A stretch of DNA of 64,000 nt from Serinibacter salmoneus (GCF_002563925.1 NZ_PDJD01000001.1:186001-250000); one strand, 5' to 3'; numbered from the stretch's first letter, positions 16,427 through 26,248 are shown. Notes: generated from the letters alone by a model not told the origin. Made by a program: numbers and translations.

Positions 16427-18637
16427 GTGTTTCCCCAACCGAGAACCGAGACTCCCCCATCGCGGCATCGCACTGCACGGCGGTCGTGCCGCACCGCTGC
16501 TGCCGTGGCTGCCGCAGCAGCGGTGGTGGTCAGCCCTCTTCTGACGCTTCCGGCAAACGGCAGCACGGTGATGGCTGCTCATCCACCGTACATCCAGCCG
16601 GAGACTGCCCCAGCGGCCGCAGACCTATCGCGGGCACAGCGCGAGGAACTCCACCGCTACCTCGCCGACACCTACGCCTCCCTTGCCGCGATGACAGATG
16701 AGACCACTGGACTGCCAGCAGACAACATTACCGGTGGTCTCGAGGCGGGGGATCGCTCGCCATACACCTCGCCCACTAACATCGGTGGCTACCTCTGGTC
16801 GACCGTGGTCGCGCGAGAGGCGGGACTCGTCTCGGTCGATGAAGCGCGCGAGAGGATGGCGACCACGCTGGACACCGTGGACGGACTGGCCCGTCACGAA
16901 CCCAGCGGGATGTTCTACAACTGGTACGACCCCGCCACCGGAGATCAGGTGCTTGCGTGGCCGGGATCCGGCGAGCACGTCAACCAGTTCCTCTCGTCTG
17001 TGGACAACGGGTGGCTCGCCGCCGGGCTGCGGATCGTCGCGTCGGCTGAACCGTCGTTAGCCGATCAAGCGAGAGCCTTGTACGACTCCATGAACTTCGG
17101 CGCCTTCTTCGACGCCCACGCACGCCCGGATGTCGACCTCGGGTTGATTCGCGGCGGCTTCTGGGACGCCGAGCCCGAGAACCAGGGCGGCTGGGTGTTG
17201 GACAACTACCTGGGCGAGGGGGACGACCTTTACTACACCGGCCACCACTACGACACTGCGGTCTCGGAGACGCGCATCGCGACCTACCTGGGGATTGCCA
17301 ACGGTCAGATCCCGCCCGAGACCTACTACGCGACGTGGCGTACCTTCCCCTCCACCTGTGACTGGTCCTGGCAGGAGCAGCGGCCCTCCGGTATCGCGCG
17401 TTCGTATGGAGACGTGGAGGTTTTCGAGGGCGTGTACCACTATCGCGGGATGTCCATCGTTCCGGGCTGGGGTGGGTCGATGTTCGAGGCGTTGATGCCC
17501 GACATGCTGGTCCCGGAGGCGCAATGGGGCGAGCAGTCCTGGGGGGTGAACCATCCGTTGGTCGTTCGCGCGCAGAAGGAGCACGGGCTGCTGGAGGCCC
17601 AGTACGGGTACTGGGGGTTCTCACCTGCGTCCAATCCCCATGGGGGCTACCTGGAGTACGGAGTGGATCAGCTCGGGCTGGGTTCAGAGGGCTATACGTC
17701 GGACGGGACCACGCAGGTCGACGCCGGCTTCTTCGGCTGCCGCGAGGGTGAGAACCCGGATCCTGAGTATGGCGACGGCGTGGTCACCCCGCACGCCTCC
17801 TTCCTCGGTCTGGCATACGACCCCATCGGAGTGCTCGATAACGCCGCGGCGATGGAGCGCGATCTCGGCGCGTACGGCCCCGGGGGCTTCTACGATGCGG
17901 TGGCCGTGAAGTCCGGCACTGTGGCGGAGCGCTATCTCTCGCTGGACCAGTCGATGATCGTTGCCGCAATCGGGAACTTTCTCTTCGACGGTGTACTGCG
18001 CACGCACTTCGTCGATGATCGCCTGGAGACGGCGCTGCGCCCCGTGATGGCTGCCGAAGTCTTCTCCTCGTCGGCCGCGGACGTCGTGCCCGTTCTCGAC
18101 AGCCCGCAGAAGGGCGGGCATCTCAAGCCCGGGGCACAGGCGTTGCAGGGGACAGCGGAGCCGGGCGCGCAGGTCACGGCCCGAGTCGGCGATTCGAATC
18201 GCGAGGAGTGCGTCTCCGCGGTCGATGCCGATGGGGCATGGAGATGTGAGATCGTCCTCGCTCAAGGGGACTACGACGTGGAGGTTCAGTCCACCAACCT
18301 CGCCGGGATCATCACCCTCGGGGAGTCCGTCCCCGTGAGCGTCTTTGACTCGGCACCCGAGCCCACCACCGACCCGACTGACGCGACGACCGAGCCGACC
18401 AGCCGTCCCACCGTCGAGCCGACCGCAGATCCGAGCTCCGAATCCACGGGCGGCTCCGCCTCCATCCCGACCCAGGAGGAATCGGACTCCTCTGGTGCGG
18501 AGGCGGCGCCCGGAGGCGGCGCGGGCGGTTCACTGGCAAACACCGGCGCTAGCGTCGCTGCGGTGATCGGTGCAGCCGTCATAGCGATGGTGTCCGGTGC
18601 GGTCATGCTGCGCCGTCGTCATCAGGCACGTGTGTAG
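16427..18637 (+). CDS. Cell-wall-anchored GH144-type (glycoamylase-fold) endo-beta-1,2-glucanase, putative
   Basis: This 736-aa protein starts at GTG 16427, with GAGGA 6 nt upstream. A signal peptide (RTAAAVAAAAAVVVSPLLTLPANGS) is followed by an (alpha/alpha)-barrel of the Glycoamylase type (PF10091). Its hallmarks include TSPTNIGGYLWSTVVARE, TSWTFPSTCDW-like WRTFPSTCDWSWQEQ, YRGMSIVPGWGGSMFEALMPDM and TPHASFLGL. A small Ig-like domain (GTAEPGAQVTARVGD), a Pro/Thr/Glu spacer and the sorting signal LANTG (703-707) plus a hydrophobic helix and RRRHQ tail follow. LAXTG is the class E sortase motif of actinobacteria. The GH144 substrate assignment rests on family memory and on the SOGP-like neighbour; other glucans are possible. 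Confidence 0.7.
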   Translation: MFPQPRTETPPSRHRTARRSCRTAAAVAAAAAVVVSPLLTLPANGSTVMAAHPPYIQPETAPAAADLSRAQREELHRYLADTYASLAAMTDETTGLPADNITGGLEAGDRSPYTSPTNIGGYLWSTVVAREAGLVSVDEARERMATTLDTVDGLARHEPSGMFYNWYDPATGDQVLAWPGSGEHVNQFLSSVDNGWLAAGLRIVASAEPSLADQARALYDSMNFGAFFDAHARPDVDLGLIRGGFWDAEPENQGGWVLDNYLGEGDDLYYTGHHYDTAVSETRIATYLGIANGQIPPETYYATWRTFPSTCDWSWQEQRPSGIARSYGDVEVFEGVYHYRGMSIVPGWGGSMFEALMPDMLVPEAQWGEQSWGVNHPLVVRAQKEHGLLEAQYGYWGFSPASNPHGGYLEYGVDQLGLGSEGYTSDGTTQVDAGFFGCREGENPDPEYGDGVVTPHASFLGLAYDPIGVLDNAAAMERDLGAYGPGGFYDAVAVKSGTVAERYLSLDQSMIVAAIGNFLFDGVLRTHFVDDRLETALRPVMAAEVFSSSAADVVPVLDSPQKGGHLKPGAQALQGTAEPGAQVTARVGDSNREECVSAVDADGAWRCEIVLAQGDYDVEVQSTNLAGIITLGESVPVSVFDSAPEPTTDPTDATTEPTSRPTVEPTADPSSESTGGSASIPTQEESDSSGAEAAPGGGAGGSLANTGASVAAVIGAAVIAMVSGAVMLRRRHQARV

Positions 18638-18662
18638 CGCCACAACCCGTCACTGAGAAGGC

Positions 18663-18687
18663 GGCGCCCCGTCAGGTCGGGGGCGCC
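18663..18687. terminator. Hairpin between convergent glucanase and lacI genes
   Basis: GGCGCCCC (18663-18670) pairs with GGGGCGCC within 18679-18687 around an 8-nt loop. It overlaps the last codons of the LacI gene and could stop transcripts from both sides. Confidence 0.55.
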
Positions 18688-19748
18688 GTCGTCTCGCGGG
18701 TGATGAGTCGGGTGGGCAGCACCACTCTGGGTAGCTGTTCCTGACTCGCAGGAGCGCGTTGGGCAAGGTCGAGGGCGTCTGCGACCGCGCGTACGCCTAG
18801 TTCTTCGATGGGCTGATGCACTGTCGTGAGGGCGGGTTCCGACCACCGTGCCGTGGGAAGATTGTCGAACCCCACGACGGACATCCCACCCGGAACGGCC
18901 ACCTGCGCCTCGCGGAGCGCCCGCAGGAGCCCGACTGCGCTGTCGTCGCTCGCCGCGAAGACAGCGGTGGGTGCCTCCGGCAGAGCGAGGAAGTACTGTC
19001 CGGCCCGATACCCGCACGCCACGGTGTACCGTCCCGCGCGCAGCAGGTCTGGTTCCACTGCGACACCCGCCTCGTGCATGGATCGGAGGAACCCCTCGAG
19101 GCGCAGCTGGGCATTCGCCAACGCGGGCGGGCCGCCGAGGAAGGCGATGCGCCGGTGTCCCAGTGCAAGCAGGTGCTCGGTGGCCACCTGCGCCCCCGCG
19201 CGATGGTCGCAGGTCACGGTCGCCAGTTCCGGTGTGGGGCGCCATGGGTCAATCGCGATCACCGGGACACCGGCCCCGCTGGCCAGGTCGATTGCTCGTG
19301 TCGAGGGAAGGCCGACGGCGCACAAGAGTGCCAGGGCGCCGCGTTGGAGTGAGTGGGCGACCCACGTGTCGAACTCGTGAGGGGTGCCCGTCGAGACCAC
19401 CACTTCTAAGTCCTCCTCGGAGGCGGCGTGGACGACACCGCGGACCAGTTCCTGGAACCACGGACCGTCGAGGTTGTCCACCCGCAGGGAGAGCAGGTGC
19501 GAGCGGCGTGGACGTCGGGGCCGTGCCGGGGCGCCGAGCTCAGCTAGCGCCGTTAGCACTCGACGCCGCGTCGACTCCGAGACCCCAGGACGGCCGTTGA
19601 GCACCTTGGAGACGGTGGGCACGGAGGTGGCAGCAAGCGCCGCCACCTCCGCAAGGCGAACGGTGGGCGTTCTGGTGTCTGTCGCTTCTTGCGTCCCGGC
19701 TGATTGCGGTGGGAGCGCCCGGGTGGTGCGCGCGCGTGACCGGGTCAT
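18672..19748 (-). CDS. LacI-family sugar-responsive repressor
   Basis: This 358-aa protein has the LacI helix-turn-helix with hinge at residues about 28-75 (VRLAEVAALAATSVPTVSKVLNGRPGVSESTRRRVLTALAELG in pieces), then a periplasmic-binding-protein-like ligand domain (VIAIDPWRP, HLLALGHRRIAFLGG, AVFAASDDSAVGLLRAL, SVVGFDNLP). The ATG overlaps the SOGP-like stop (ATGA), so it is third in the TetR-GH94-LacI operon. It probably senses a gluco-oligosaccharide and controls the island; its operator is not identified. Confidence 0.92.
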   Translation of the reverse strand: MTRSRARTTRALPPQSAGTQEATDTRTPTVRLAEVAALAATSVPTVSKVLNGRPGVSESTRRRVLTALAELGAPARPRRPRRSHLLSLRVDNLDGPWFQELVRGVVHAASEEDLEVVVSTGTPHEFDTWVAHSLQRGALALLCAVGLPSTRAIDLASGAGVPVIAIDPWRPTPELATVTCDHRAGAQVATEHLLALGHRRIAFLGGPPALANAQLRLEGFLRSMHEAGVAVEPDLLRAGRYTVACGYRAGQYFLALPEAPTAVFAASDDSAVGLLRALREAQVAVPGGMSVVGFDNLPTARWSEPALTTVHQPIEELGVRAVADALDLAQRAPASQEQLPRVVLPTRLITRETTAPPT

Positions 19749-22700
19749 GTTCCGGCGGGGACGTGTACCTCCAGGTAGGGGTGCGTCTCCAGGTCGTCGA
19801 GTGCCACAGTGACGCCGCCGGTGCGGTAGGGCGCCGATCGGGTCGCGTGTGTCGGCAGGGCCTCAGCATGGGCCGCATCGGGGCCCGCGAGAACGCGACG
19901 TTCGGTGCCTTGTTCGCCGACCCTGAATCGCACCTCGCGTTCGTGTCCGCCCAGGTTCAAGTGAACGGTCAACCCGTCGGCACTCGGCGAGAGGACGGGA
20001 TCCACGAGGAGCTCGTGCGCTCGTTCGGTCAGCCCGAGCACCCCGGTCACCAACTGACGCAGGAAGATCCCAGGCCCACTGGAGTAGATGCGCCAGCCAC
20101 CGCGGACGGGCACCTCGCCGCGGCGTAGCGCCTCGAACCCCTGGGAGAACGCGTAGCGATCCGGGAAGGCCGCGTCACTGGAGGAGTAGTAGGCGTTGCG
20201 TTGTCGCGGCGCTGCGTGAGGGAGCCGGTCATGGAGTGCGACAGGGCTCACCCGCATGAGTTCATCGAGCGCGCTCGCCCGCCCGAGGGCGCACAGTGCC
20301 TCTACCCAGCGGATGTGCGCGTGGGTGTACATCAGTCCGACTTCGCGGCCGACACTGGCTGCCTGCTCGGCCCGCAGGAACGTCCGGGGGATGCCCTCGT
20401 CGAAGTCCGCCGGTCGATCCATGAGGCGCACCCCGTCGGGGAAGGTCAGGTGATCGGCAACGAGCCGTTCGTGCGCGGCGGCCTCCCGTGGCGAGAGAAC
20501 GCCGGCCAGGATGGACCGAGTCATGGGGATGAGCCGGTACGTCATCCCGGTTCGGGTATCCCGTGGATGCATGAGCAGCTCGTCGCCCGCTTCGCCCTCG
20601 TGGAGCACATACCCCGCCATGACCCCGTTGGCGAGTCCTCGCGCGCGCAGACTCTCGCGCACCCGTTTTCCGAGTTGAGCCGTGCGGTCTCGCAGTGTCG
20701 CGGAACGTGGATCGCCAGAGAGTGCCTCGGCAAGGAGCTCCGTGGCTTGTACCAGCAAGGCAGAGGTCCAGGTGGAGGCCATCCGGGTGCGAAGCGTGTC
20801 GTCGGCGGGCTGGAGCGTGTCGTCCCAGTCGCCTTCCTCGTACGCCGGAAGGGAGGTCCCGGGTAGGCGATGGGTGCTCACGTAGTCCAGCGCGCGAGTG
20901 ACGTGATCACGCAGGACCTCGGCTGTCCCGAGGCCGGGTGCACGTCGCTCGGCGTCCCAGAAGGGCACCGGTACCTCCAGCACCGCACGGTCTCCGGTGT
21001 ACCGCAGGTACTGCCCGAGCGCCATGAGCGGCCACACCACCACGTCACCGTGCGCGCCGTCGTTGTATCGCTCCCGGTAGGCGTCGAACATGAACCATTG
21101 CGGGAAGTTCCCGCCCGGGAACTGCCGAGCGAATACTCGTAGCAGGAGCTCTCGGGCGAGATCGAAGCGTCCTCCGGTCAACGCCAACTCGAGCGGACCT
21201 TGGCAGACGTCTCGGGTGCCCCAGGCGGCACCGGAGTACTGCTCCAGGCCATGGGGGACGAGGAGATGGACGAGAGCGTTGTGGACATACCAGGGAATCA
21301 GGACGTCGAGTTCGTTGGTCGGCAGTGCGGGGTGGTCCGCGAAGCGCAGGCCACGCATGACCCCGCGCATCTGGTCTCTGTGGGCCTGCAGGTTTGATGC
21401 CATGGACGTGCGCTCGCCGAGGCGTCGCATGGCCTCGTCCTCGCTGTGTAGGCTCGCCGAGATCGTCAGTGAGAGCGCGCCGCGCGCCTGCATCGTCAGC
21501 CGTTCGACCGCCTGATCCGGGCCGGACGTCGACGTGAGGGACGTCGCTCCAGAGGTGCGCATGGCATACCGCAGCGTGGGGATGTGCGAGGCGACCTCGC
21601 CCTCCGAGGCGGGTGCAAGCATCAGAGTCGTGGGGTCGTCGTCCGACGCGCTCAGGCACCAGCCGCCGCCGATGTCGTCCAGTTCCAGTGTGGCGGTCAC
21701 ACGCAGGTCGTGGGGGGCAGCAACCGTGGTCTCGAGGCGATTGCGTGCAGCGTCGACCGTGGTGCGCACATCGATACGTCCCCAGCGGCTGAGGTAGATC
21801 CAGTGCGCCTCGCCGATGTCCAGCACCAGTGCGGTCGGAAGCCCGAGCAGCTGCGGACCGTTGTCATCCCCGACCACGACACGCAGACCACTGCCACGGA
21901 TGAGGTTGAGGTGGTGGCGGTGTACCGAGGTGAGTCGGTTCTCAGTCGTGTTTCCGAGCACCACGTGCGAGGCGAAGACTCCCGGCGCAAACACTGTCGC
22001 GGAGAGCACATCGTCGGTGGGCATCGTGGCGCCGCCCGCGCGAAGGACATGACCGTGCGAACGCTCGGTCAGGGTGTCCTTCACGCCCCTCAGAACGTGG
22101 GCGCCGTCTGAGGTGAAGAAGGACAGGAGTCTCCCGTTCTCGTCTCTCTCCGGTAGGACGACGTCGTTGGCCGTTAGGTCCAGAGCGGCGAGCAGCGCGT
22201 CGTCCGGCACGTCGTCGCCGGCGAAGGGAGGGACGTGTCGTAGGGGTGAGTCGAATGGCTCGATCTGCTCCCAGGTGCCGTGGGCGGGCATCGTTGCCAG
22301 CGAGAGCGCGTGGCATCGCCATGTCTCGATGTGCGCGGCGTGGGAGTCCAGCGGCGAGCGATCGTCCGCACGGATGACCTGCACCACGTGCAGGCTCGCG
22401 GCTCCCTGTGAGGGATCCAGGGGATGGGAGATGAGAGTGGGGGACCCGTACTCGTCCTGGCGAACCCCGCTGACGGCGGCTTCGAGGAGGCCGTGCAGTT
22501 GGCCGTCCGCACGGGTTCGCGGGGTCGCTACCTGGAGCGAGTCGGTGAGGTGGCTCGCACTTCCCTCGGCGATGAACATGAGGTGCAGCGGTAGCCGTGG
22601 AAGGGACGACATCGTCTGTCGGCTGACGAGAGCGGAGCCTGGTGTCCCGTGGCCGGGCTGGGGTGGCATGGCGAGCGACCTGTGCAGGAGGTACTGGCAG

Positions 22701-23155
22701 ACGTAGGCCTCACTGGAGAGGGCTGCCGCCGGTGGGGCGAGAGCGAGGTCCTGCGCGGCCACCACCTCCAGCGTCGTCCCCTGTGTGCCTCCGCGCAGCT
22801 CGATTCGTCGCACGAGCATCCCCGTGGCGTCCTCGGCCTCGTGGATGCCGAGTTCCACGCGATGCTCGATTCCCAAAGAGTGCCCGCTCCAGGCGATCCG
22901 GTCGCGCGAGATCTCGACCCGCGAACGCGAGTCGTCGATCCGCGCGAGGCGCACACCCCGTTCGTCGGTGAGGCGCAGCCAGAGGCCGAGAGGGGCAGTG
23001 TCGTCGCTGGAAGGAAGGTACTGATTGACGAGTAGCCCGTCGAACTCGATCCGTCTAAGGTCGCCGGCGGCGGTCAGCTCGACGGTGAGTGCGCCTGCCG
23101 TGAGAGTGCGGCGCGTGGTGGGTGCGGCACCTGCCGCGGGCAGAACTTGGGTCAC
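19745..23155 (-). CDS. GH94 phosphorylase resembling 1,2-beta-oligoglucan phosphorylase (SOGP)
   Basis: This 1136-aa cytoplasmic enzyme has no signal peptide. The N-terminal beta-sandwich domains are followed by an (alpha/alpha)6 barrel with YSGAAWGTRDVCQGPLEL (Asp at 649) and EEGDWDDTLQP, whose DWDD (Asp776 region) corresponds to the DWND general-acid motif of GH94. YTHAHIRWVEAL and SGPGIFLRQLVTGVLGL follow. The length matches SOGP (about 1100 aa) and exceeds cellobiose phosphorylase (about 820 aa). The reaction expected is release of glucose 1-phosphate from sophoro-oligosaccharides with phosphate. GTG at 23155 overlaps the TetR stop (GTGA). Substrate specificity is inferred from length, motif and locus. 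Confidence 0.8.
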   Translation of the reverse strand: MTQVLPAAGAAPTTRRTLTAGALTVELTAAGDLRRIEFDGLLVNQYLPSSDDTAPLGLWLRLTDERGVRLARIDDSRSRVEISRDRIAWSGHSLGIEHRVELGIHEAEDATGMLVRRIELRGGTQGTTLEVVAAQDLALAPPAAALSSEAYVCQYLLHRSLAMPPQPGHGTPGSALVSRQTMSSLPRLPLHLMFIAEGSASHLTDSLQVATPRTRADGQLHGLLEAAVSGVRQDEYGSPTLISHPLDPSQGAASLHVVQVIRADDRSPLDSHAAHIETWRCHALSLATMPAHGTWEQIEPFDSPLRHVPPFAGDDVPDDALLAALDLTANDVVLPERDENGRLLSFFTSDGAHVLRGVKDTLTERSHGHVLRAGGATMPTDDVLSATVFAPGVFASHVVLGNTTENRLTSVHRHHLNLIRGSGLRVVVGDDNGPQLLGLPTALVLDIGEAHWIYLSRWGRIDVRTTVDAARNRLETTVAAPHDLRVTATLELDDIGGGWCLSASDDDPTTLMLAPASEGEVASHIPTLRYAMRTSGATSLTSTSGPDQAVERLTMQARGALSLTISASLHSEDEAMRRLGERTSMASNLQAHRDQMRGVMRGLRFADHPALPTNELDVLIPWYVHNALVHLLVPHGLEQYSGAAWGTRDVCQGPLELALTGGRFDLARELLLRVFARQFPGGNFPQWFMFDAYRERYNDGAHGDVVVWPLMALGQYLRYTGDRAVLEVPVPFWDAERRAPGLGTAEVLRDHVTRALDYVSTHRLPGTSLPAYEEGDWDDTLQPADDTLRTRMASTWTSALLVQATELLAEALSGDPRSATLRDRTAQLGKRVRESLRARGLANGVMAGYVLHEGEAGDELLMHPRDTRTGMTYRLIPMTRSILAGVLSPREAAAHERLVADHLTFPDGVRLMDRPADFDEGIPRTFLRAEQAASVGREVGLMYTHAHIRWVEALCALGRASALDELMRVSPVALHDRLPHAAPRQRNAYYSSSDAAFPDRYAFSQGFEALRRGEVPVRGGWRIYSSGPGIFLRQLVTGVLGLTERAHELLVDPVLSPSADGLTVHLNLGGHEREVRFRVGEQGTERRVLAGPDAAHAEALPTHATRSAPYRTGGVTVALDDLETHPYLEVHVPAGT

Positions 23156-23862
23156 GAGGTCTCCGGTGGTGCGAGTGGTGTTGGGTCGGCGGGCTGCGGA
23201 ACGGTGAGCAGCGCGAGGAACTGGTCGAAGAGGGCGACCATGTCGACGTTGTCGGGATCGAGCAGCCACTGCAGCTGCAGGCCGTCCATCACCGCGGAAG
23301 CAATCTGCCCCATCGCCGTCGGGTCAACATCCTCGCGGAGTGCTCCGGAGTCGATGCAGGCGCGGAAGAGTTCGTCGTCCTGGTGGCGCAATGAGCGGTA
23401 GCGCTCGCGGAAGACCTCATGGGCCGGGTGTGAGGGGTCAGTGGCCTCTGCCGACACCACGACATGCAGACCGACCAGTCCCGGTGCCGCGGCGTTGCGC
23501 GCCACCTGCGCGCGCATCGTCTCGGTGAACGTGGCGCCAGCGGCCTCGTTCTCGGCGCGCCGCTCCCGGTCCCGGCGGTCGCGTTCCTCGATGGTCGCGG
23601 AGAGGAGGGCGGCCTTGCTGCCGAAGTGATGCAAGAGCCCGGCCTCGGAGATCCCGACTCTGCGAGCAATTTCCCGCAGTGAGCTCCCGCGAAATCCTTG
23701 TTCGCCGAAGACGTCGACCGCGGTGTTCAGGATGAGGCGGCGTCGCGCCTCTCCTCGCACCCGTCGACCATCCGGAAGGCCGTCCCCGCGCTCGATCGAG
23801 CCGCCAGTGGATCCTCGGCTCGTCTTGCGCGGCGCCCCCGTGCCCTCGCTGTCACTGGTCAT
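23152..23862 (-). CDS. TetR-family regulator
   Basis: This 236-aa protein has a helix-turn-helix at about residues 40-85 (RRLILNTAVDVFGEQGFRGSSLREIARRVGISEAGLLHHFGSKAALL in pieces) preceded by a long polar N-terminus, and a TetR ligand domain (TMRAQVARNAAAPGLVGLHVVVSAEATDPSHPAH). Start ATG 23862 is the first Met in a plausible context. It is first in the minus-strand operon and divergent from the ABC genes, so it probably controls this intergenic region. TetR control of a sugar locus beside LacI is less common. Confidence 0.88.
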   Translation of the reverse strand: MTSDSEGTGAPRKTSRGSTGGSIERGDGLPDGRRVRGEARRRLILNTAVDVFGEQGFRGSSLREIARRVGISEAGLLHHFGSKAALLSATIEERDRRDRERRAENEAAGATFTETMRAQVARNAAAPGLVGLHVVVSAEATDPSHPAHEVFRERYRSLRHQDDELFRACIDSGALREDVDPTAMGQIASAVMDGLQLQWLLDPDNVDMVALFDQFLALLTVPQPADPTPLAPPETS

Positions 23863-23937
23863 CCGCCCCGTCCTCTCCTGCCGTCGTCGGCGCCGCGCTG
23901 GTGCGGCGAAGCTCCCTGAGGCCGACCCTAGCAACAA

Positions 23938-23963
23938 ACTAACCGAGCGCACGCTAAGGTAGT
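23938..23963. promoter_or_regulatory. Imperfect inverted repeat in the TetR/ABC divergent region
   Basis: ACTAACC at 23938-23944 and GGTAGT at 23958-23963 are inverted with one base missing, midway between the divergent starts. TAGTCT (23960-23965) may be the -10 of the ABC operon. It is a candidate TetR or LacI operator; weak. Confidence 0.3.
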
Positions 23964-24019
23964 CTGCAGTGGAGCCACCCCGATGGTGGGGTGAGCCGCT
24001 CGAAGATGAGGAGATTCTC

Positions 24020-25312
24020 GTGATTCTTGGACGCAAGGCAGTGGCTGTCGGTGTGGTCGGCCTCCTCGCGCTCACCGCGTGTGGTCGTGGTGACGGGGGT
24101 GGCGAAGGGAACGAGGCATCCACTGCACGTCCCGCCGCTGGTGCCTCGGTGAACGATGATCCGGCCGCCGGGGACATCACCGTCTGGGCCATGGGTGAGG
24201 AAGGTGAACGCCTACCCGACTTCGTGGACGGCTTCACTCAGGCGAACCCGGAGGCCGAGGTCACCGTGACCACGATTCCGTGGGGCGATGTGATGACGAA
24301 GTTCCAGACAGCGGTTGCGGCCGGGACCGTTCCCGACGTGATCATGATCGGCAGCTCGTTCATGCCGACGATGGTGGCAACCGGTGGCCTCGCGCCGGTG
24401 CCCGAGGGCTTGGTCGACATGGGCGACTTCGTCGAGGGTGCGGCAGATTCGACGGTCGCCGACGGCGTCGCGTACGGCGTGCCCTGGTACGTCGAGACGC
24501 GCGTCCTGTACTACCGCGCGGACCTCGCGCAGCAGGCGGGGCTCGAGGCGCCGAAGACCTGGGACGAACTCACCGCCTTCGCCCAGGGTCTCGTGGGCAA
24601 CGGTGCGGACTACGGTCTGCAGTTGCCCATGGGCGACGCCGAGGACTCATCGCAGGTGATCCTCCCGTTCTTCTCCCAGGCAGGAGGTGTCGCCGTCGAG
24701 GGGGAGGAGTGGACCTTGGACACTGACGCAATGGTTTCGGCTCTGGAGTTCTACGGCTCCTTCTTCGCTGACGGACTCTCCCCCCTGTCCGGCTACGGCG
24801 ACACCCAGTCGAACGCGTTCATCGATGGCACGATCCCGACCTTCATCTCGGGGCCATGGATGATCAACGTGCTGGGCGATCTCGCCGATCCCGAGTGGGT
24901 GGAGGAGAACGTCGAGACCGCAGTGGTCCCGGCCGGCTCCGCCAACAACGACTCCTACATCGGTGGTGCCCACCTGGGTGTGTTCGCGGACGCGCCGAAC
25001 GCCGATGGGGCGTGGAAGTTGGTCCGCTGGCTCTCGCAGCCGGAGACCCAGCAGGCTTGGTTCGACACCACCAATGGTCTTCCGGCGCTGACCACCGCGT
25101 GGGACTACGAGCCGCTGCAGTCAAACCGGCGCATCGCGGTGCTGGAGGAGCAGTTGGCCAACACGATCGCGCCGCCGACGGTGCCGAGTTGGGACGAGCT
25201 CTCCGCCACACTCGAGACGGAGGCAGAAAAGGTCGCCAACGGCGTGGTGACACCGCAAGAGGCCGCGGCCACCATTCAGGCCAAGGGCGAGGCCCTCGGG
25301 CTCGGCTGGTAG
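24020..25312 (+). CDS. ABC sugar transporter substrate-binding lipoprotein
   Basis: This 430-aa protein uses GTG 24020 with AGGAG 7 nt upstream. The lipobox LLALTAC places the lipidated Cys near residue 17, so the protein is anchored outside the membrane. The family-1 binding-protein core is ITVWAMGEEGERLPDFVDGFTQANPEAEV, PWYVETRVLYYRADL, TWDELTAFAQGL and WMINVLGDL. It likely captures oligosaccharides released by the anchored glucanase. It is the first gene of the ABC-GH1 operon. Confidence 0.92.
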   Translation: MILGRKAVAVGVVGLLALTACGRGDGGGEGNEASTARPAAGASVNDDPAAGDITVWAMGEEGERLPDFVDGFTQANPEAEVTVTTIPWGDVMTKFQTAVAAGTVPDVIMIGSSFMPTMVATGGLAPVPEGLVDMGDFVEGAADSTVADGVAYGVPWYVETRVLYYRADLAQQAGLEAPKTWDELTAFAQGLVGNGADYGLQLPMGDAEDSSQVILPFFSQAGGVAVEGEEWTLDTDAMVSALEFYGSFFADGLSPLSGYGDTQSNAFIDGTIPTFISGPWMINVLGDLADPEWVEENVETAVVPAGSANNDSYIGGAHLGVFADAPNADGAWKLVRWLSQPETQQAWFDTTNGLPALTTAWDYEPLQSNRRIAVLEEQLANTIAPPTVPSWDELSATLETEAEKVANGVVTPQEAAATIQAKGEALGLGW

Positions 25313-25320
25313 TCAGCCAG

Positions 25321-26247
25321 ATGGCTGTTCTCTCTCCCCGTGGGCGGCGCCGACAAAGCGTCGGCGCCGCCCACCGGCGAAAGCAGGCGATAGTCGCCTG
25401 GTTGTTCGCGCTGCCGTTCGTGGCGGTGTTTGCGGTCTTCATGCTCGGCCCGCTGCTCGCCTCGTTCGCAATGTCGTTCACGGACTTCACGATCCGTGAC
25501 ATCCGCGACCCCTTCGCGGTCAACATCGTGGGACTCGACAACTTCATCGGCGTGTTCAGCGATGAGCTCTTCCGGAAGTCCTTGCTCAATACCTTCTACT
25601 TCGTGCTCGTCGGGATCCCACTCACGATGGTGCTGGGGCTTGCGCTTGCGGTCGCTCTCAACTCGGGCATCGAACGCTTCCGTGCTGTCTTCCGGGTCGG
25701 CTACTACACCCCCGTCGTGACCTCGATCGTGGCAGTCGCGGTGGTCTGGCGGTTCATCCTCCAGGATTCCGGGCTGCTGAACACGGTGCTCGGCTGGTTC
25801 GGGATATCGGGCCCCGACTGGCTGAACGATCCGACCTGGGCGATGCCCTCGATCATCGCGATGGCGGCCTGGCGGAACATGGGCACCCTGATGATCATTT
25901 TCCTCGCTGGACTCCAGGCCATTCCGTCCGAGGTCTACGAGGCGGCAGAGATGGACGGTGCAGGGCCGTGGCGGCGATTCACCATGATGACCGTGCCGCT
26001 GATGCGTCCGACCCTGTTGCTGGGCGCCGTGCTGCTCTCGGTCGGATTCCTCCAAGTGTTCGAGGAGCCGTTCGTGATGACAAGCGGTGGTCCACTGAAC
26101 TCGACCCTCTCCATCAGCTACTTCGTGTACAACCAGTTCGGCTATGGCGCCTATTCGTTCGCCTCTGCCGGCGCCTATGTGCTGTTCGCCCTGATCGCCG
26201 CCCTCTCTGCGGTGCAGTTCCGACTCCTGCGTTCGAAGGATGTCTGA
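25321..26247 (+). CDS. ABC sugar transporter permease (MalF-type)
   Basis: This 308-aa protein has six membrane helices and the EAA loop EVYEAAEMDGAGPWRRFTMMTVPLMRPT, the site that contacts the ATPase. ATG 25321 follows the binding-protein stop by 8 bp; no strong ribosome-binding site, so coupling is likely. Confidence 0.93.
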   Translation: MAVLSPRGRRRQSVGAAHRRKQAIVAWLFALPFVAVFAVFMLGPLLASFAMSFTDFTIRDIRDPFAVNIVGLDNFIGVFSDELFRKSLLNTFYFVLVGIPLTMVLGLALAVALNSGIERFRAVFRVGYYTPVVTSIVAVAVVWRFILQDSGLLNTVLGWFGISGPDWLNDPTWAMPSIIAMAAWRNMGTLMIIFLAGLQAIPSEVYEAAEMDGAGPWRRFTMMTVPLMRPTLLLGAVLLSVGFLQVFEEPFVMTSGGPLNSTLSISYFVYNQFGYGAYSFASAGAYVLFALIAALSAVQFRLLRSKDV

Positions 26248-26248
26248 G

